The notes under the pieces were generated by a model, which was not told the DNA's origin, did not search any database, and was given only the letters and a program-made list of their open reading frames with translations. The position numbers and the translations under genes are program-made. 64,000 bases of DNA from Oceanicella sp. SM1341 (GTDB taxonomy: Bacteria; Pseudomonadota; Alphaproteobacteria; Rhodobacterales; Rhodobacteraceae), in the NCBI RefSeq assembly GCF_003448965.1, contig NZ_QRGC01000009.1, positions 62,001 through 126,000 of the forward strand, read 5' to 3'. Shown here piece by piece: positions 8,759 through 16,774 of this stretch (positions are counted from its first letter, which is position 1; each line of letters starts with the position of its first letter).

Positions 8759-9817
8759 TCAGGGCACGGCCTCTGCGAGACAGGCCGCGGGCGAGACGAT
8801 GCCGCCGCTCGCCGCCGCGCGCTTCACCGCCTCGACCACGGCCAGCGTGGCGAGCCCCTCGCGGCCGGAGACCAGCGGCGGCTCCTCGCCGCGGACCACC
8901 CTGGTGAACTGTTCGACCTGGCGCAGCAGCGGCTCGCCGGTCTCCGGCGCCGGGCTCATGCGGGCGGAAACGGGGGCCCACCAGTCGCGCCGGCCCTCGT
9001 CGTGCCAGAGCCGGTTGAGCGGCATCTCGAGGCTGCCTTGCGTGCCGCCGATGAAGTAGCAGGGCGCGTCGGTGCGCGGGTAGGCGGGGTTTTCGCCGGT
9101 GGTCATCTCCCAGGACCAGGGCGCGGGGATGGTGTCGGAGATGTTGATCGTTCCCAGCGCCCCGGAGGCGAAGCGCAGCAGGATGACGGCGCTCTCCTCC
9201 ACCGCGTTGCCGCGGATGGCGGCGCTCTCCATCGCCTGCACCGCCTCCACCTCCCCCAGCAGGTGGCGCAGGAGGTCGATGTCGTGCGAGAGGTTGATGT
9301 AGACCGGCCCCGCCCCGGGCGCGCGGCGCCAGGCGGTGTCGAAATAATGGTCGGGCTTGCAGATCCAGTACATCACATGGGCCGAGACCGGGCGGCCGAT
9401 ATCGCCCGCCTCGATCCGCGCCTTCGCCGCGGCGGTGAGCGGGTTGTGCCGGCGGTGATGGCCGGTGAGGAGCGGCACGCCGGCCGCCTCCGCCGCCTCC
9501 ACCAGCCGGCGCGCGCCGGCAAGGTCGCTCGCGAGCGGCTTTTCCACCAGCACCGGGATGCCGGCGGCGATGCAGGCGAGCCCGCCCTCGACATGCGCGG
9601 CATTGGGGGTGGCGAGGATGATGCCGCCGGGCCGCGGCCCCCGGGCGAGCAGCGCGTCGAGCGTCTCGAGATGCGGCACGCCGAGCGATGCGGCCAGCGC
9701 TCCGGCTTCCAGCGCGGGGTCGACGATCGCGGCGAGGCGCGCGCCTTGCGCGCTCGCAACGGCGGCGGCATGGCGCCGCCCGATGAGCCCGGCGCCAACG
9801 ATGGCGATATCCGTCAT
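8759..9817 (-). CDS. Gfo/Idh/MocA family oxidoreductase
   Basis: A 352-residue NAD(P)-dependent dehydrogenase. The Rossmann fingerprint GAGLIGRRH is at the N-terminus, the LVEKPLASD motif with its conserved lysine is near residue 95, and YINLSHDIDLLRHLLG carries the family's active-site histidine/aspartate pattern in the C-terminal GFO_IDH_MocA_C domain. Members oxidise sugar or cyclitol hydroxyls. The start at 9817 is supported by a GGAGAGGA ribosome site; upstream in-frame sequence is repetitive intergenic DNA. It is followed at 243 nt by the aldolase gene. Together with the nearby dehydroquinase gene it could serve a cyclohexane-carboxylate or sugar acid route, which is inference. Confidence 0.9.
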   Translation of the reverse strand: MTDIAIVGAGLIGRRHAAAVASAQGARLAAIVDPALEAGALAASLGVPHLETLDALLARGPRPGGIILATPNAAHVEGGLACIAAGIPVLVEKPLASDLAGARRLVEAAEAAGVPLLTGHHRRHNPLTAAAKARIEAGDIGRPVSAHVMYWICKPDHYFDTAWRRAPGAGPVYINLSHDIDLLRHLLGEVEAVQAMESAAIRGNAVEESAVILLRFASGALGTINISDTIPAPWSWEMTTGENPAYPRTDAPCYFIGGTQGSLEMPLNRLWHDEGRRDWWAPVSARMSPAPETGEPLLRQVEQFTRVVRGEEPPLVSGREGLATLAVVEAVKRAAASGGIVSPAACLAEAVP

Positions 9818-10435
9818 TCTGTCCTCTCCTCCCCTTCCCTTCCCCTTGCGGCCGATTTCACGGCTCTCCGGGCGGCATTGCCCCGACGGCGCATGCTGCA
9901 GCAACGCCGCGTCGCGGGTGCTTGCTGCAAACGGCACCATGCCGAGGGCACACGGCAGGCAGACGCCCTGCCACGCGCGCATGGCTCCCACGGTGGCATG
10001 CCGCAGGCGCCTTGTAAAACAGGGTCTTCCCCCGGGCGCGTCTCCCGAAGCCGCACGACGCCGCCGGGTGATCGCTGCAAGGCTCCTGGACGGCGCCTGT
10101 TTCCGCGGCGCCCGCCGCGGGTGCACTTCGCGTCAACGGCCACCGCAGGTGAGCCTCCTGTCGATGCGCCTCCTGTCGATGCGCCCCCGGCTCGCGTCGC
10201 TTGCCGGGGCACATCGCCGGTGCTCCCGTGCCCGGCTGCCATCTCCGCTGCGCCGCGGCCTCGCGCGCGTCGGAGGCGCGTTCGCCGGGAGCAGGCACCG
10301 GAGCCCCACAGCCGCGGTGCGATGCGCTCCGCCCGCTGCCCCGGGCCGCGTGCCGCCGGGGGTCCGCATTGCCGGTGGCCCCCCGGGCGGCACCGCCGCC
10401 GGCAGCGTCTCGCAGCACTGCGCCATGCCCCGGCC
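9818..10435. other. Long non-coding gap upstream of the oxidoreductase gene
   Basis: This 618-nt stretch lies between the dehydroquinase stop and the oxidoreductase start, both on the minus strand. No frame in it shows a recognisable protein. It is less uniformly GC-rich than coding sequence and includes a 15-base direct duplication (CCTCCTGTCGATGCG, near 10151). The promoter of the oxidoreductase gene should be near its left end. I see no RNA gene or mobile element in it. Confidence 0.5.
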
Positions 10436-10870
10436 TCACCCCAGGAGCGAGCAGACCCGCCGCACCGCCGCCTCGTAGCCCTCGATGCCGAGGCCGGCGA
10501 TCACCCCGTCGGCGCGCAGGCTCACGTAGGAGTGGTGGCGGAAGGCCTCGCGCTTGTGGACGTTGGAGATGTGCACCTCGAAGACCGGCCCCTCGAAGGC
10601 GTTGAGCGCGTCGAGGATGGCGACCGAGGTGTGGGTGTAGGCGGCGGGGTTGATGACGATGGCACAGGCGGCGTGGCGGGCCTCGTGGATCCAGTCGATG
10701 ATCTCGCCCTCGTGGTTGGACTGCAGCAGGCGGATGTCGAAGCCGTCCGCGCAGGCCGCCCGGCAGTTCTCCTCGACCGTGGCCAGGGTGGCATGGCCGT
10801 AGATCTCCGGCTGGCGCTGGCCCAGCAGGTTCAGGTTGGGGCCGTTGAGGACATAGATGGTCTTGGTCAC
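10436..10870 (-). CDS. aroQ: Type II 3-dehydroquinate dehydratase
   Basis: A 144-residue enzyme that interconverts 3-dehydroquinate and 3-dehydroshikimate, either in the shikimate pathway or in quinate/shikimate catabolism. With a GTG start at 10870, the protein opens (M)[16 protein letters not shown], placing the active-site Arg at 19 and Tyr at 24 as in well-studied type II enzymes. [11 protein letters not shown] (about 50-60), [13 protein letters not shown] (Asn74) and [14 protein letters not shown] (His100) complete the active site. Length is exactly that of the family. It sits alone, away from other aro genes, within the repeat-bounded block beside a dehydrogenase and an aldolase, which favours a catabolic rather than biosynthetic role; this is inference. 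Confidence 0.93.
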   Translation of the reverse strand: MTKTIYVLNGPNLNLLGQRQPEIYGHATLATVEENCRAACADGFDIRLLQSNHEGEIIDWIHEARHAACAIVINPAAYTHTSVAILDALNAFEGPVFEVHISNVHKREAFRHHSYVSLRADGVIAGLGIEGYEAAVRRVCSLLG

Positions 10871-11579
10871 GTGCGCTCTCGCTGTGCTGGGGGGAGACGG
10901 GACACGGATCGCCGGCGCGGCGCCGGGGCACCTGCCTGCCACGGCAGGGGCCGGCCCTGCGGCTTTCCTTCCTCCCCCGGGGATTGTTCCGCGGGAGGAT
11001 GGCGCGGATCGCCGGCCCGGGCAAGGGCGAAGGGAGGCGACGGGCGGCGTGCCCCCGGGCGCCGCTCCGCCCGGGGCGAACCCCCCCCCGCTCGGCGCGG
11101 GCGCCGGATGCGCAGCATCCGGCCCGGCCCAAAGGGCCGGTCACCGGCAGGTGGGCGGCACACGGGAGGGCTCCGCTTCCGCCGGGGCCGGGAGGGAGCC
11201 CTCCCCCCCTGCGTCGACCCGCCCCTCGCGGGGCGCGCCTCCTGCGGTTTGGGCCGGGCCGCGCGTGCCGCGCGGCGGTGGCGACAAGCACGTGCCGCGC
11301 GCGCAGAGGCTTGGCCGGGATGGCGGGGCGCCCTGGCGGCAATTTGCGGGAGGGGATGGGAGCGCGCGCCGGAGCTGCGCCGCGCTTGCGGACAAAGACA
11401 TGCGCTCAGGGCAGCCAGGGGGCCAGCCGGATGCAGCGCGCGCGCGGCGACCCGGGCTGCCCGCCGGCACCTCCGCCGCGCCGGAGGGCCCGAGCCGCCG
11501 GGCCGGCCGATATCGTGACCAGCCGGCGGCCAGCCGGGGGCGAAGCCCGGAGGCCGGGGCCGGCGGCGGCCCGCACGCC
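10871..11579. other. Long non-coding gap containing the right repeat copy
   Basis: This 709-nt interval lies between the esterase stop and the dehydroquinase start. It contains the right copy of the 182-bp repeat (11102-11283) and a C9 homopolymer near 11084. No convincing gene is seen. The dehydroquinase promoter should lie near its left end. Confidence 0.55.
11102..11283 (-). repeat. 182-bp structured repeat, right copy (inverted)
   Basis: This is the reverse complement of 7347-7528 with about six substitutions. All three internal hairpins are preserved. Together the two copies enclose a segment of about 3.57 kb with the aldolase, oxidoreductase and dehydroquinase genes, so recombination between them would invert that block. 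Confidence 0.85.
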
Positions 11580-12455
11580 TCAGTCGCCGGGGGGGCCGGC
11601 GAGCAGGCGCAGGGCCCGGGCGATCATCGGGGCCACGACGGAACCGTGGCCGGCCGCCTCGAACAGGTGGAACGCCGCGTCGATGCCCGGACGGGCCGCG
11701 AGGGCGGCCGCCGCCTCGCGGGCCCGTGGCACCATGTGGCGGGCGCGCAGCCGGGCGAGGCGGGCCGGGTCCGGCGCCGGGCCGGAGCGGGCGAGCGCCA
11801 CTCCCGCCTCCTCCTCGTCGCCCACGCTCACCAGCACGCGCACCGGCCCCGGCCCCGGGGCGGCGAGCCCCGCGATACCGGCCGAGACCGCGCCCGGGTC
11901 GACCCAGACCGAGGGGCTGCTGGCCACGACATGGCTGAAGAGCCCCGGCCGGTCCGCCAGGGCGCGCAGGGCGAAGTAGCCGCCGAAGGAATGGCCCAGC
12001 AACATGCGCCGGCGCGCGTCGAGGGGCGCGCGGGCGGCGATGCGGGGCAGCACCTCGTGCTCGAGGAAGGTGAGGGTCGCGGCCCGGCCGGCGGCGGGCG
12101 GCGCTTCCGGCCCGGTGAGATCCGTCTCGCGGCGCGCCATGTCCTGCCAGTCCGGCGTGGGATAGCCGAGGGCGGCGACGAGCACCTTCGCCACCCCGCT
12201 CTCCGCCGCCCCGCCAGATTGCAGCAGCGCCGCCTCGCGCAGCGTGCCGAAGGTGAAGGCCGCGTCGAGCGCCAGCACCAGCGCGTAGCCCTGCGGCGGC
12301 GGCGGCCCGGGCGGGCGGGCGAGGAAGAGGCGCATCGGCCCGCCGGGGCCGGCGAGCGGCAGCACCTCGCTGCCGGGCAGCTCCGCCGGCCCGCCCCCGG
12401 CCGCACCAGTCTCGGGGGGCGCCGCGGCGCCCCCGGTGTCGGGTCCCTGCCGCAT
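11580..12455 (-). CDS. Alpha/beta-hydrolase, siderophore esterase-like (Fes/IroE type)
   Basis: A 291-residue hydrolase of the esterase D/IroE-like family. The nucleophile elbow is LLGHSFGGYFALRAL and the C-terminal AAGHGSVV supplies the histidine; SVGDEEE precedes it. It lacks a convincing signal peptide, so it would act in the cytoplasm. Its ATG overlaps the stop of the TonB receptor gene in a TGATG arrangement, so the two are translationally coupled. An esterase coupled to a ferric-siderophore receptor is expected to hydrolyse the imported siderophore to release iron. That role is inferred from context; the fold assignment is secure. Confidence 0.85.
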   Translation of the reverse strand: MRQGPDTGGAAAPPETGAAGGGPAELPGSEVLPLAGPGGPMRLFLARPPGPPPPQGYALVLALDAAFTFGTLREAALLQSGGAAESGVAKVLVAALGYPTPDWQDMARRETDLTGPEAPPAAGRAATLTFLEHEVLPRIAARAPLDARRRMLLGHSFGGYFALRALADRPGLFSHVVASSPSVWVDPGAVSAGIAGLAAPGPGPVRVLVSVGDEEEAGVALARSGPAPDPARLARLRARHMVPRAREAAAALAARPGIDAAFHLFEAAGHGSVVAPMIARALRLLAGPPGD

Positions 12456-14596
12456 CAGAACCGGGTGGTGAGGGTGAGGCTCGCGTTGCGCGGCGCCCCG
12501 TAGAAGTTGAACACCGAGGTGGAGCCGACGCGGGAATAGTACTTCTTGTCGAACACGTTGTTCACGTTGAGCTGCAGGGCGACGTTCTCCGTCAGCTCGT
12601 AGGAGGCCATCAGGTCGACCACGCCGTAGCCCGGCGCCTCGATCCCGCGGGAGGAGAAGCTCGACATCGCCGTCACGCCCGCGCCCAGCGAGAGGTCCTT
12701 GAACGTGCCTTCGGAGAAGGAATACTTCGTCCACACCCGCAGCATGTTCTCCGGCGTGTAGGTGGAGAAGTCCTGGCCCTCGCTCTCGCCGTTGAGATAC
12801 TCGGTGTCGGTCCAGGTGTAGCCGCCGAACACCTGCCAGCCGGGCAGGATCTCGCCGGAGGCCTCGAGCTCGATGCCGCGGGCGCGCACCTTGCCCTGGG
12901 CCACGTAGTCCCCCGTCACCGGGTCGGCGATGGCGCGGTTCGTGTCCTCGAGGTTGAAGAAGGCGATGGAGGCGTTCAGCCCGTTGGAGAAGGCGAACTT
13001 GGCGCCCACCTCGGCCTGCCAGCCCTCGCGCGGGTCGAGCAGGGCGCCGCTCGCGTCGAGCTCGGTCTGCGGCTGGAAGATCTCGGTGTAGCTGGTGTAG
13101 AGCGTCGCCCATTCGGTGATGTCGTAGGTCGCGCCCAGGTAGGGGGTGAAATGGCCGTTGATGTCCTCGTCGTCGGAGCGCGTGCCGGTGAGATTGTCGG
13201 TCACGTGCGAATCGTACCAGGTGAGGCGGCCGCCGCCGATCAGGGTGAAATCGGTGAAGGGCGACAGGCGGAGCTGGCTGTAGATGCCGTACTGGCTCGA
13301 GGTGCTGTCGTCGTCCGAGGACCAGCTCACGTCCGGGGCAGAGACGCCGGAGACATCCCAGTCATACAGGTTGTAGGTGCCGGCGATGGTGCCGCGCGCC
13401 TGTTTGGTGGTGCTGTCGACGTTCTGGTAGTCGGCGCCGATGATGAAGTTGCCGCGCATGCCCGCCACGCTGTAGGGCAGGCTGGTGTAGACATCGAGGG
13501 CGAGCGACTGCTCCCGGTAGTCCCGCGCGAGCCAGGACAGGCCGTTCACGTTGCCGTCCGCGTCGGCGGCGGAGCCGGCATAGGCGTAGAGGAAGTCCAC
13601 GTCGCGGTCCGAGAAGCGGCCCGAGGCCTTCACGAAGCCGCCGCCGTCGAACCGGTGCTCGAACTCGGCGAGGTAGTCGGTCACCGAGTTGTCGAAATCG
13701 TTCCAGTCCGCCGCGGTGGTGGTGTCGGTGTCGAGGTCGAGCAGGTTGCCGTCCGCGTCGGTGGGCAGGCCGTTGAAGGGCGAGATGTCGCGCTCCATGT
13801 GGCTCAGGCTCAGGGTGAGGGTGGTGGCCGGCGTGAAGTCGTAGGCCACGGTGCCGTAGCCCTGCGTGACCCCGTTCTCCTCCTTGTCGACGAACCCGTC
13901 GCCGTTCTCGTAGGCGAACACGCCGCGGGCGCGCAGGGTGCCGCTGTCGTTCAGCGCACCGGTGATGTCGGCCTCGCCGCGGCCCCGGCCGAAGGTGTTG
14001 CCGGTGGCGCTCACGTAGCCGCCGAAATCGGCGCTGGCCTGCTTGAGGCGCATGTTCACCGAGCCCGCCGGCTCGCCCCGCCCGGCGAACAGGCCCGAGG
14101 GGCCCTTCAGGATCTCGATATGATCGACGATCGAGAGGTCCGGCTGAGTGCCGTAGATGGAAGAGAGCGGCGCCGGCAGCCCGTTGAGGTAGAGGTAGTC
14201 GAACTCGAACCCGCGCGAGAAGATCGACGAGCGGCCGTTGTCATTGTCCAGCACCAGGATGCCCGGCGTGTCGCGCAGCGCGGTGTCGAGCGAGGTGTAC
14301 TGGCCGTCCTCGATGCGCTGGCGGGTGACCACGGTGGTGGACTGCGGGATCTCGCGCGGCTCCAGCGCCTCCTTCTCGCCCACCGAGATCAGGCCGCTGG
14401 CGTAGCTGCCGGTGCCCTCGGTCTCGTAGCTGGGGCTGTTGACCACGATGCCCTCGAGCGCGATGGGCGCCTCCTCCTGCTGCGCCGGGGCCTCCGCGGT
14501 CTGGGCGGCGAGCGGGGCGGCGGCCAGGGTGGAGGAGGCCAGGAGCGCCGCGCGCAGCGGCAGGGACAGGCATCGGGCGGCGGGTCGGGAGGTCAT
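12455..14596 (-). CDS. TonB-dependent siderophore receptor
   Basis: A 713-residue outer-membrane receptor that takes up a ferric siderophore using TonB energy. From the ATG at 14596 a signal peptide covers about residues 1-33 (ending PLAAQTAEA). The plug domain follows: REIPQSTTVVTRQRIED, LRDTPGILVLDNDNG, GFEFDYLYLNGLP and IEILKGPSGLFAGRGEPAGS are typical of FhuA/FpvA-type receptors. The beta-barrel ends in NASLTLTTRF with the C-terminal aromatic needed for outer-membrane assembly. AAGGA lies 6 nt upstream of this ATG; longer in-frame starts at 14602 and 14629 have poorer ribosome sites. It is divergent from the AraC regulator gene and coupled to the esterase gene. Confidence 0.95.
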   Translation of the reverse strand: MTSRPAARCLSLPLRAALLASSTLAAAPLAAQTAEAPAQQEEAPIALEGIVVNSPSYETEGTGSYASGLISVGEKEALEPREIPQSTTVVTRQRIEDGQYTSLDTALRDTPGILVLDNDNGRSSIFSRGFEFDYLYLNGLPAPLSSIYGTQPDLSIVDHIEILKGPSGLFAGRGEPAGSVNMRLKQASADFGGYVSATGNTFGRGRGEADITGALNDSGTLRARGVFAYENGDGFVDKEENGVTQGYGTVAYDFTPATTLTLSLSHMERDISPFNGLPTDADGNLLDLDTDTTTAADWNDFDNSVTDYLAEFEHRFDGGGFVKASGRFSDRDVDFLYAYAGSAADADGNVNGLSWLARDYREQSLALDVYTSLPYSVAGMRGNFIIGADYQNVDSTTKQARGTIAGTYNLYDWDVSGVSAPDVSWSSDDDSTSSQYGIYSQLRLSPFTDFTLIGGGRLTWYDSHVTDNLTGTRSDDEDINGHFTPYLGATYDITEWATLYTSYTEIFQPQTELDASGALLDPREGWQAEVGAKFAFSNGLNASIAFFNLEDTNRAIADPVTGDYVAQGKVRARGIELEASGEILPGWQVFGGYTWTDTEYLNGESEGQDFSTYTPENMLRVWTKYSFSEGTFKDLSLGAGVTAMSSFSSRGIEAPGYGVVDLMASYELTENVALQLNVNNVFDKKYYSRVGSTSVFNFYGAPRNASLTLTTRF

Positions 14597-14775
14597 CGGC
14601 ATTCCTTGCAGGAGCAGTAGTTGATTCATTTTGTAGGTTTTCGTACCCTCTGCACCGTCTCCCCGCCAGCCGCGGACCTTTGCCGGATCGCCGAATGCCT
14701 TTGCGAAATCGCCAAACTGTTCCCCCGCACGCCAGGCACCATGCTTCCGACACCCGTTCGCGAGGAGGGTCCGCC

Positions 14776-15744
14776 TTGGCCAATCCGATACCGCTGGCGC
14801 GCATCGCGCGCAGCGCCCACCTTTCCGGCAGCGGCTTCCGCGCCTCCCGGCCGGGGGGCGCGCCGCTCTCCGGCCGCCACTCGATGACCGAACTGCGCCG
14901 CGGCCTCGCGGTGCACACGCTCGATGCCACCACCACCGAGGCCTTCGAGACCCGGGTCACCCGCGCGCCCGGCGTGGTGCTGCACTGCTTCACCGCGGGC
15001 GAGGCGCGCGCCTCGCTGGGCGGCCGGCCGATGGAGCTGGGCCGGGCGCCCGGCGCGCCGGTGCAGGTGGTGCTGACCGCCCTCACCGAGCCCGCCGACT
15101 TCGTGCGCCGGGCCGAGCCGGGCGACTACATGCGCAAGGTGAACATCAAGCTCAGCCCGGAGTGGATGGCCGGCAACGGCTTCGACCTCGCCGGGGCCGG
15201 GCAGGCCGGGCTGCGCGAGCGGCTGGCGGCGCCCTTCACCCGGCTGGCCTGGCAGGCCGACGCCCACACGCTCGCCACCTTCGAGCGGCTCGCGGCGCTG
15301 GGAGAGGGCGACACGCCCTGCCTGAGGCTGGAGCGCGAGGCACTGACCCTCTCGCTGGTGGCCGGCGCCCTCGGCCGCATCGGCGAGGCCCCGCCGGAGC
15401 GCGACGCCCTGCTGCGCCCGCACGAGCGCCGGCGCCTCGCCCGCATGGAGGCCTTCGTGGCCGAGAGCCACGGCCCGCTGCCCGGACTGGCGGACATCGC
15501 CGCCGAGGGCGGGGTGAGCCTGTCCTCGATGCGGCGGCTGTTCCAGGCGGCACATGGCACCTCGGTGGTGGCCTGGGCGCGGGCCGAGCGGCTGGAGCGC
15601 GCCCGCGCGGCGCTGGAGCGCGAGACGGTGACGGTCTCCGAGGCGGCAACACTGGCCGGCTACGGCAGCCCGGCGAATTTCGCCACCGCCTTCCGCCGGC
15701 AGTTCGGCTTCCCCCCCTCCGACCTGCGCCGCAACCGCGCCTGA
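14776..15744 (+). CDS. AraC-family regulator of the siderophore locus (PchR-like)
   Basis: A 322-residue regulator with a PchR-like N-terminal sensory part and a C-terminal AraC DNA-binding domain (about 235-322: LADIAAEGGVSLSSMRRLFQ is the first helix-turn-helix and TVSEAATLAGYGSPANFATA the second). I chose a TTG start at 14776 because GAGGAGG lies 7 nt upstream; an in-frame ATG at 14680 would add 32 residues but lacks a comparable site. The gene is divergent from the receptor gene, 179 nt away. PchR-type regulators bind the ferric siderophore and activate the receptor gene, which fits this context. No canonical Fur box was recognised in the intergenic region. Confidence 0.88.
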   Translation: MANPIPLARIARSAHLSGSGFRASRPGGAPLSGRHSMTELRRGLAVHTLDATTTEAFETRVTRAPGVVLHCFTAGEARASLGGRPMELGRAPGAPVQVVLTALTEPADFVRRAEPGDYMRKVNIKLSPEWMAGNGFDLAGAGQAGLRERLAAPFTRLAWQADAHTLATFERLAALGEGDTPCLRLEREALTLSLVAGALGRIGEAPPERDALLRPHERRRLARMEAFVAESHGPLPGLADIAAEGGVSLSSMRRLFQAAHGTSVVAWARAERLERARAALERETVTVSEAATLAGYGSPANFATAFRRQFGFPPSDLRRNRA

Positions 15745-15777
15745 CCCCGGCCGCGACGCCCCCTGCCCGAGGGAGGA

Positions 15778-15827
15778 ACGCGCGCCACGCCGAGGGGGCC
15801 TGTCGGCCCCCGCAGCCTGGCGCGCGT
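15778..15827 (+). terminator. Terminator-like hairpin after the AraC gene
   Basis: The outer arms ACGCGCGCCA (15778-15787) and TGGCGCGCGT (15818-15827) are perfectly complementary, and an inner stem GGGGGCC-TGTC-GGCCCCC stacks inside. It begins 34 nt after the AraC stop. No T-run follows, as is common in GC-rich genomes, so the termination role is inferred. Confidence 0.5.
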
Positions 15828-16040
15828 GGCGATCGGCCCTGCGGGCCGCCGCCGGTCCCGGTCCCGGTCCTCGCGATGCGCGGGATTGCGATTCACGGGG
15901 GGCACGCACTGCCGCCTGCTGCGTGCGGGAGCCGGAGGGCAGTGCGAGAGGCGCTGCCGGGTGCTCGGGCAGGAGGGGAAGGCAGTCGGTCTGGCTTCGC
16001 GCCGCTTGCCGGTCGTCCCCGATCAGCCCTCGAGCACCCG

Positions 16041-16145
16041 ATGCCGGATGCCGGATGCCGGATGCCGGATGCCGGATGCCGGATGCCGGATGCCGGATGC
16101 CGGATGCCGGATGCCGGATGCCGGATGCCGGATGCCGGATGCCGG
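16041..16145. repeat. Heptanucleotide tandem repeat, 15 perfect copies of ATGCCGG
   Basis: Fifteen uninterrupted copies of ATGCCGG occupy 105 bp with no mismatch. Because 7 is not a multiple of 3, every frame reads the same MPDAGCR-type heptapeptide periodicity, which creates spurious open frames. It lies between the 3' ends of the AraC and MarR genes. A perfect array of this kind is a candidate variable-number locus. Confidence 0.97.
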
Positions 16146-16229
16146 GAGGCATGTCTCGCAGCCGGCGCGGCCGCAAGAGGCCTGCGCGGTCATGCGCCGG
16201 GGCGCGCGGTGCCCGTGCCCCGTCAGACC

Positions 16230-16742
16230 TCAGCCGGTGCCGGGGGTGTCGGCGTCCATGCCCTCGGAGATGTCGCGCAGGGTTTCGATGAAGGCGGCCT
16301 TGCGCTCGGGGCCGACGATCTCGTCGAGCCGGCGGAAATGCGCCTCGGCCTTCTCGGCCATGCGCGCATAGACCACCTCGCCCGCGGGAGTCACGTAGCT
16401 GGCGTAGGAGCGGCGATCGCCCTCCTGGCGCTCGCGGCGGATGATGCCGCGGTCCTCGAGCTGGCGCAGCGCCGCCGTGACGCTGGACTTGTCGCGCCCA
16501 CTCACCCGGCCCAGCTCGACCTGTGTCAGCCCCGGGTTGCCCACGATGAGCGAGAGCAGCGCGAAACTGCCGGGCTTGAGCGAATCCGCCCCCAGCGCGC
16601 GGGAGAAATCGGTGAAGGCGGCCTCGTAGGCATGGCGCAGGTAGAAGCCGATGAACTCGGACATCGGGCCAAGCTCCACTGCGCGCCCGCCCGGCCGGCC
16701 GGTGTCCTCGGGCGGCAGCTCCACGATACCGGGCTTCGACAT
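16230..16742 (-). CDS. MarR-family transcriptional regulator
   Basis: A 170-residue winged-helix regulator. The helix-turn-helix is LTQVELGRVSGRDKSSVTAA (about 75-95) followed by the wing IIRRERQEGDRRSYASYVT, with dimerisation helices at both ends. The start at 16742 is preceded by GGAGG at 5 nt. It is the last gene of a minus-strand operon after the enolase-superfamily enzyme and the hydroxyacid dehydrogenase. It most likely represses this locus and is released by an aromatic or hydroxy-acid ligand, acting at the divergent promoter region around 19075-19227; this role is inferred from context. Confidence 0.9.
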   Translation of the reverse strand: MSKPGIVELPPEDTGRPGGRAVELGPMSEFIGFYLRHAYEAAFTDFSRALGADSLKPGSFALLSLIVGNPGLTQVELGRVSGRDKSSVTAALRQLEDRGIIRRERQEGDRRSYASYVTPAGEVVYARMAEKAEAHFRRLDEIVGPERKAAFIETLRDISEGMDADTPGTG

Positions 16743-16774
16743 CACATCCTCCTTCTCCATCCGGGCCGCCCCCG

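Larger units (their letters stand above)
15745..16229. other. Gap between convergent genes with hairpin and tandem repeat
   Basis: This 485-nt interval between the converging AraC and MarR genes holds a large hairpin just after the AraC gene (15778-15827) and a 15-copy heptanucleotide array (16041-16145). The remainder has no supportable gene. Confidence 0.6.

Noticed and set aside
7347-11283. Composite transposon with insertion sequences at both ends
   Set aside because: The 182-bp repeats encode no transposase, have no convincing terminal inverted repeats and show no target duplication; kept as repeats only.
14597-14775. Fur box in the siderophore receptor/regulator intergenic region
   Set aside because: No stretch with convincing similarity to a Fur consensus was found by eye.
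16041-16145. CRISPR-like periodicity
   Set aside because: The array is a simple 7-bp tandem repeat without spacers, and there are no cas genes.
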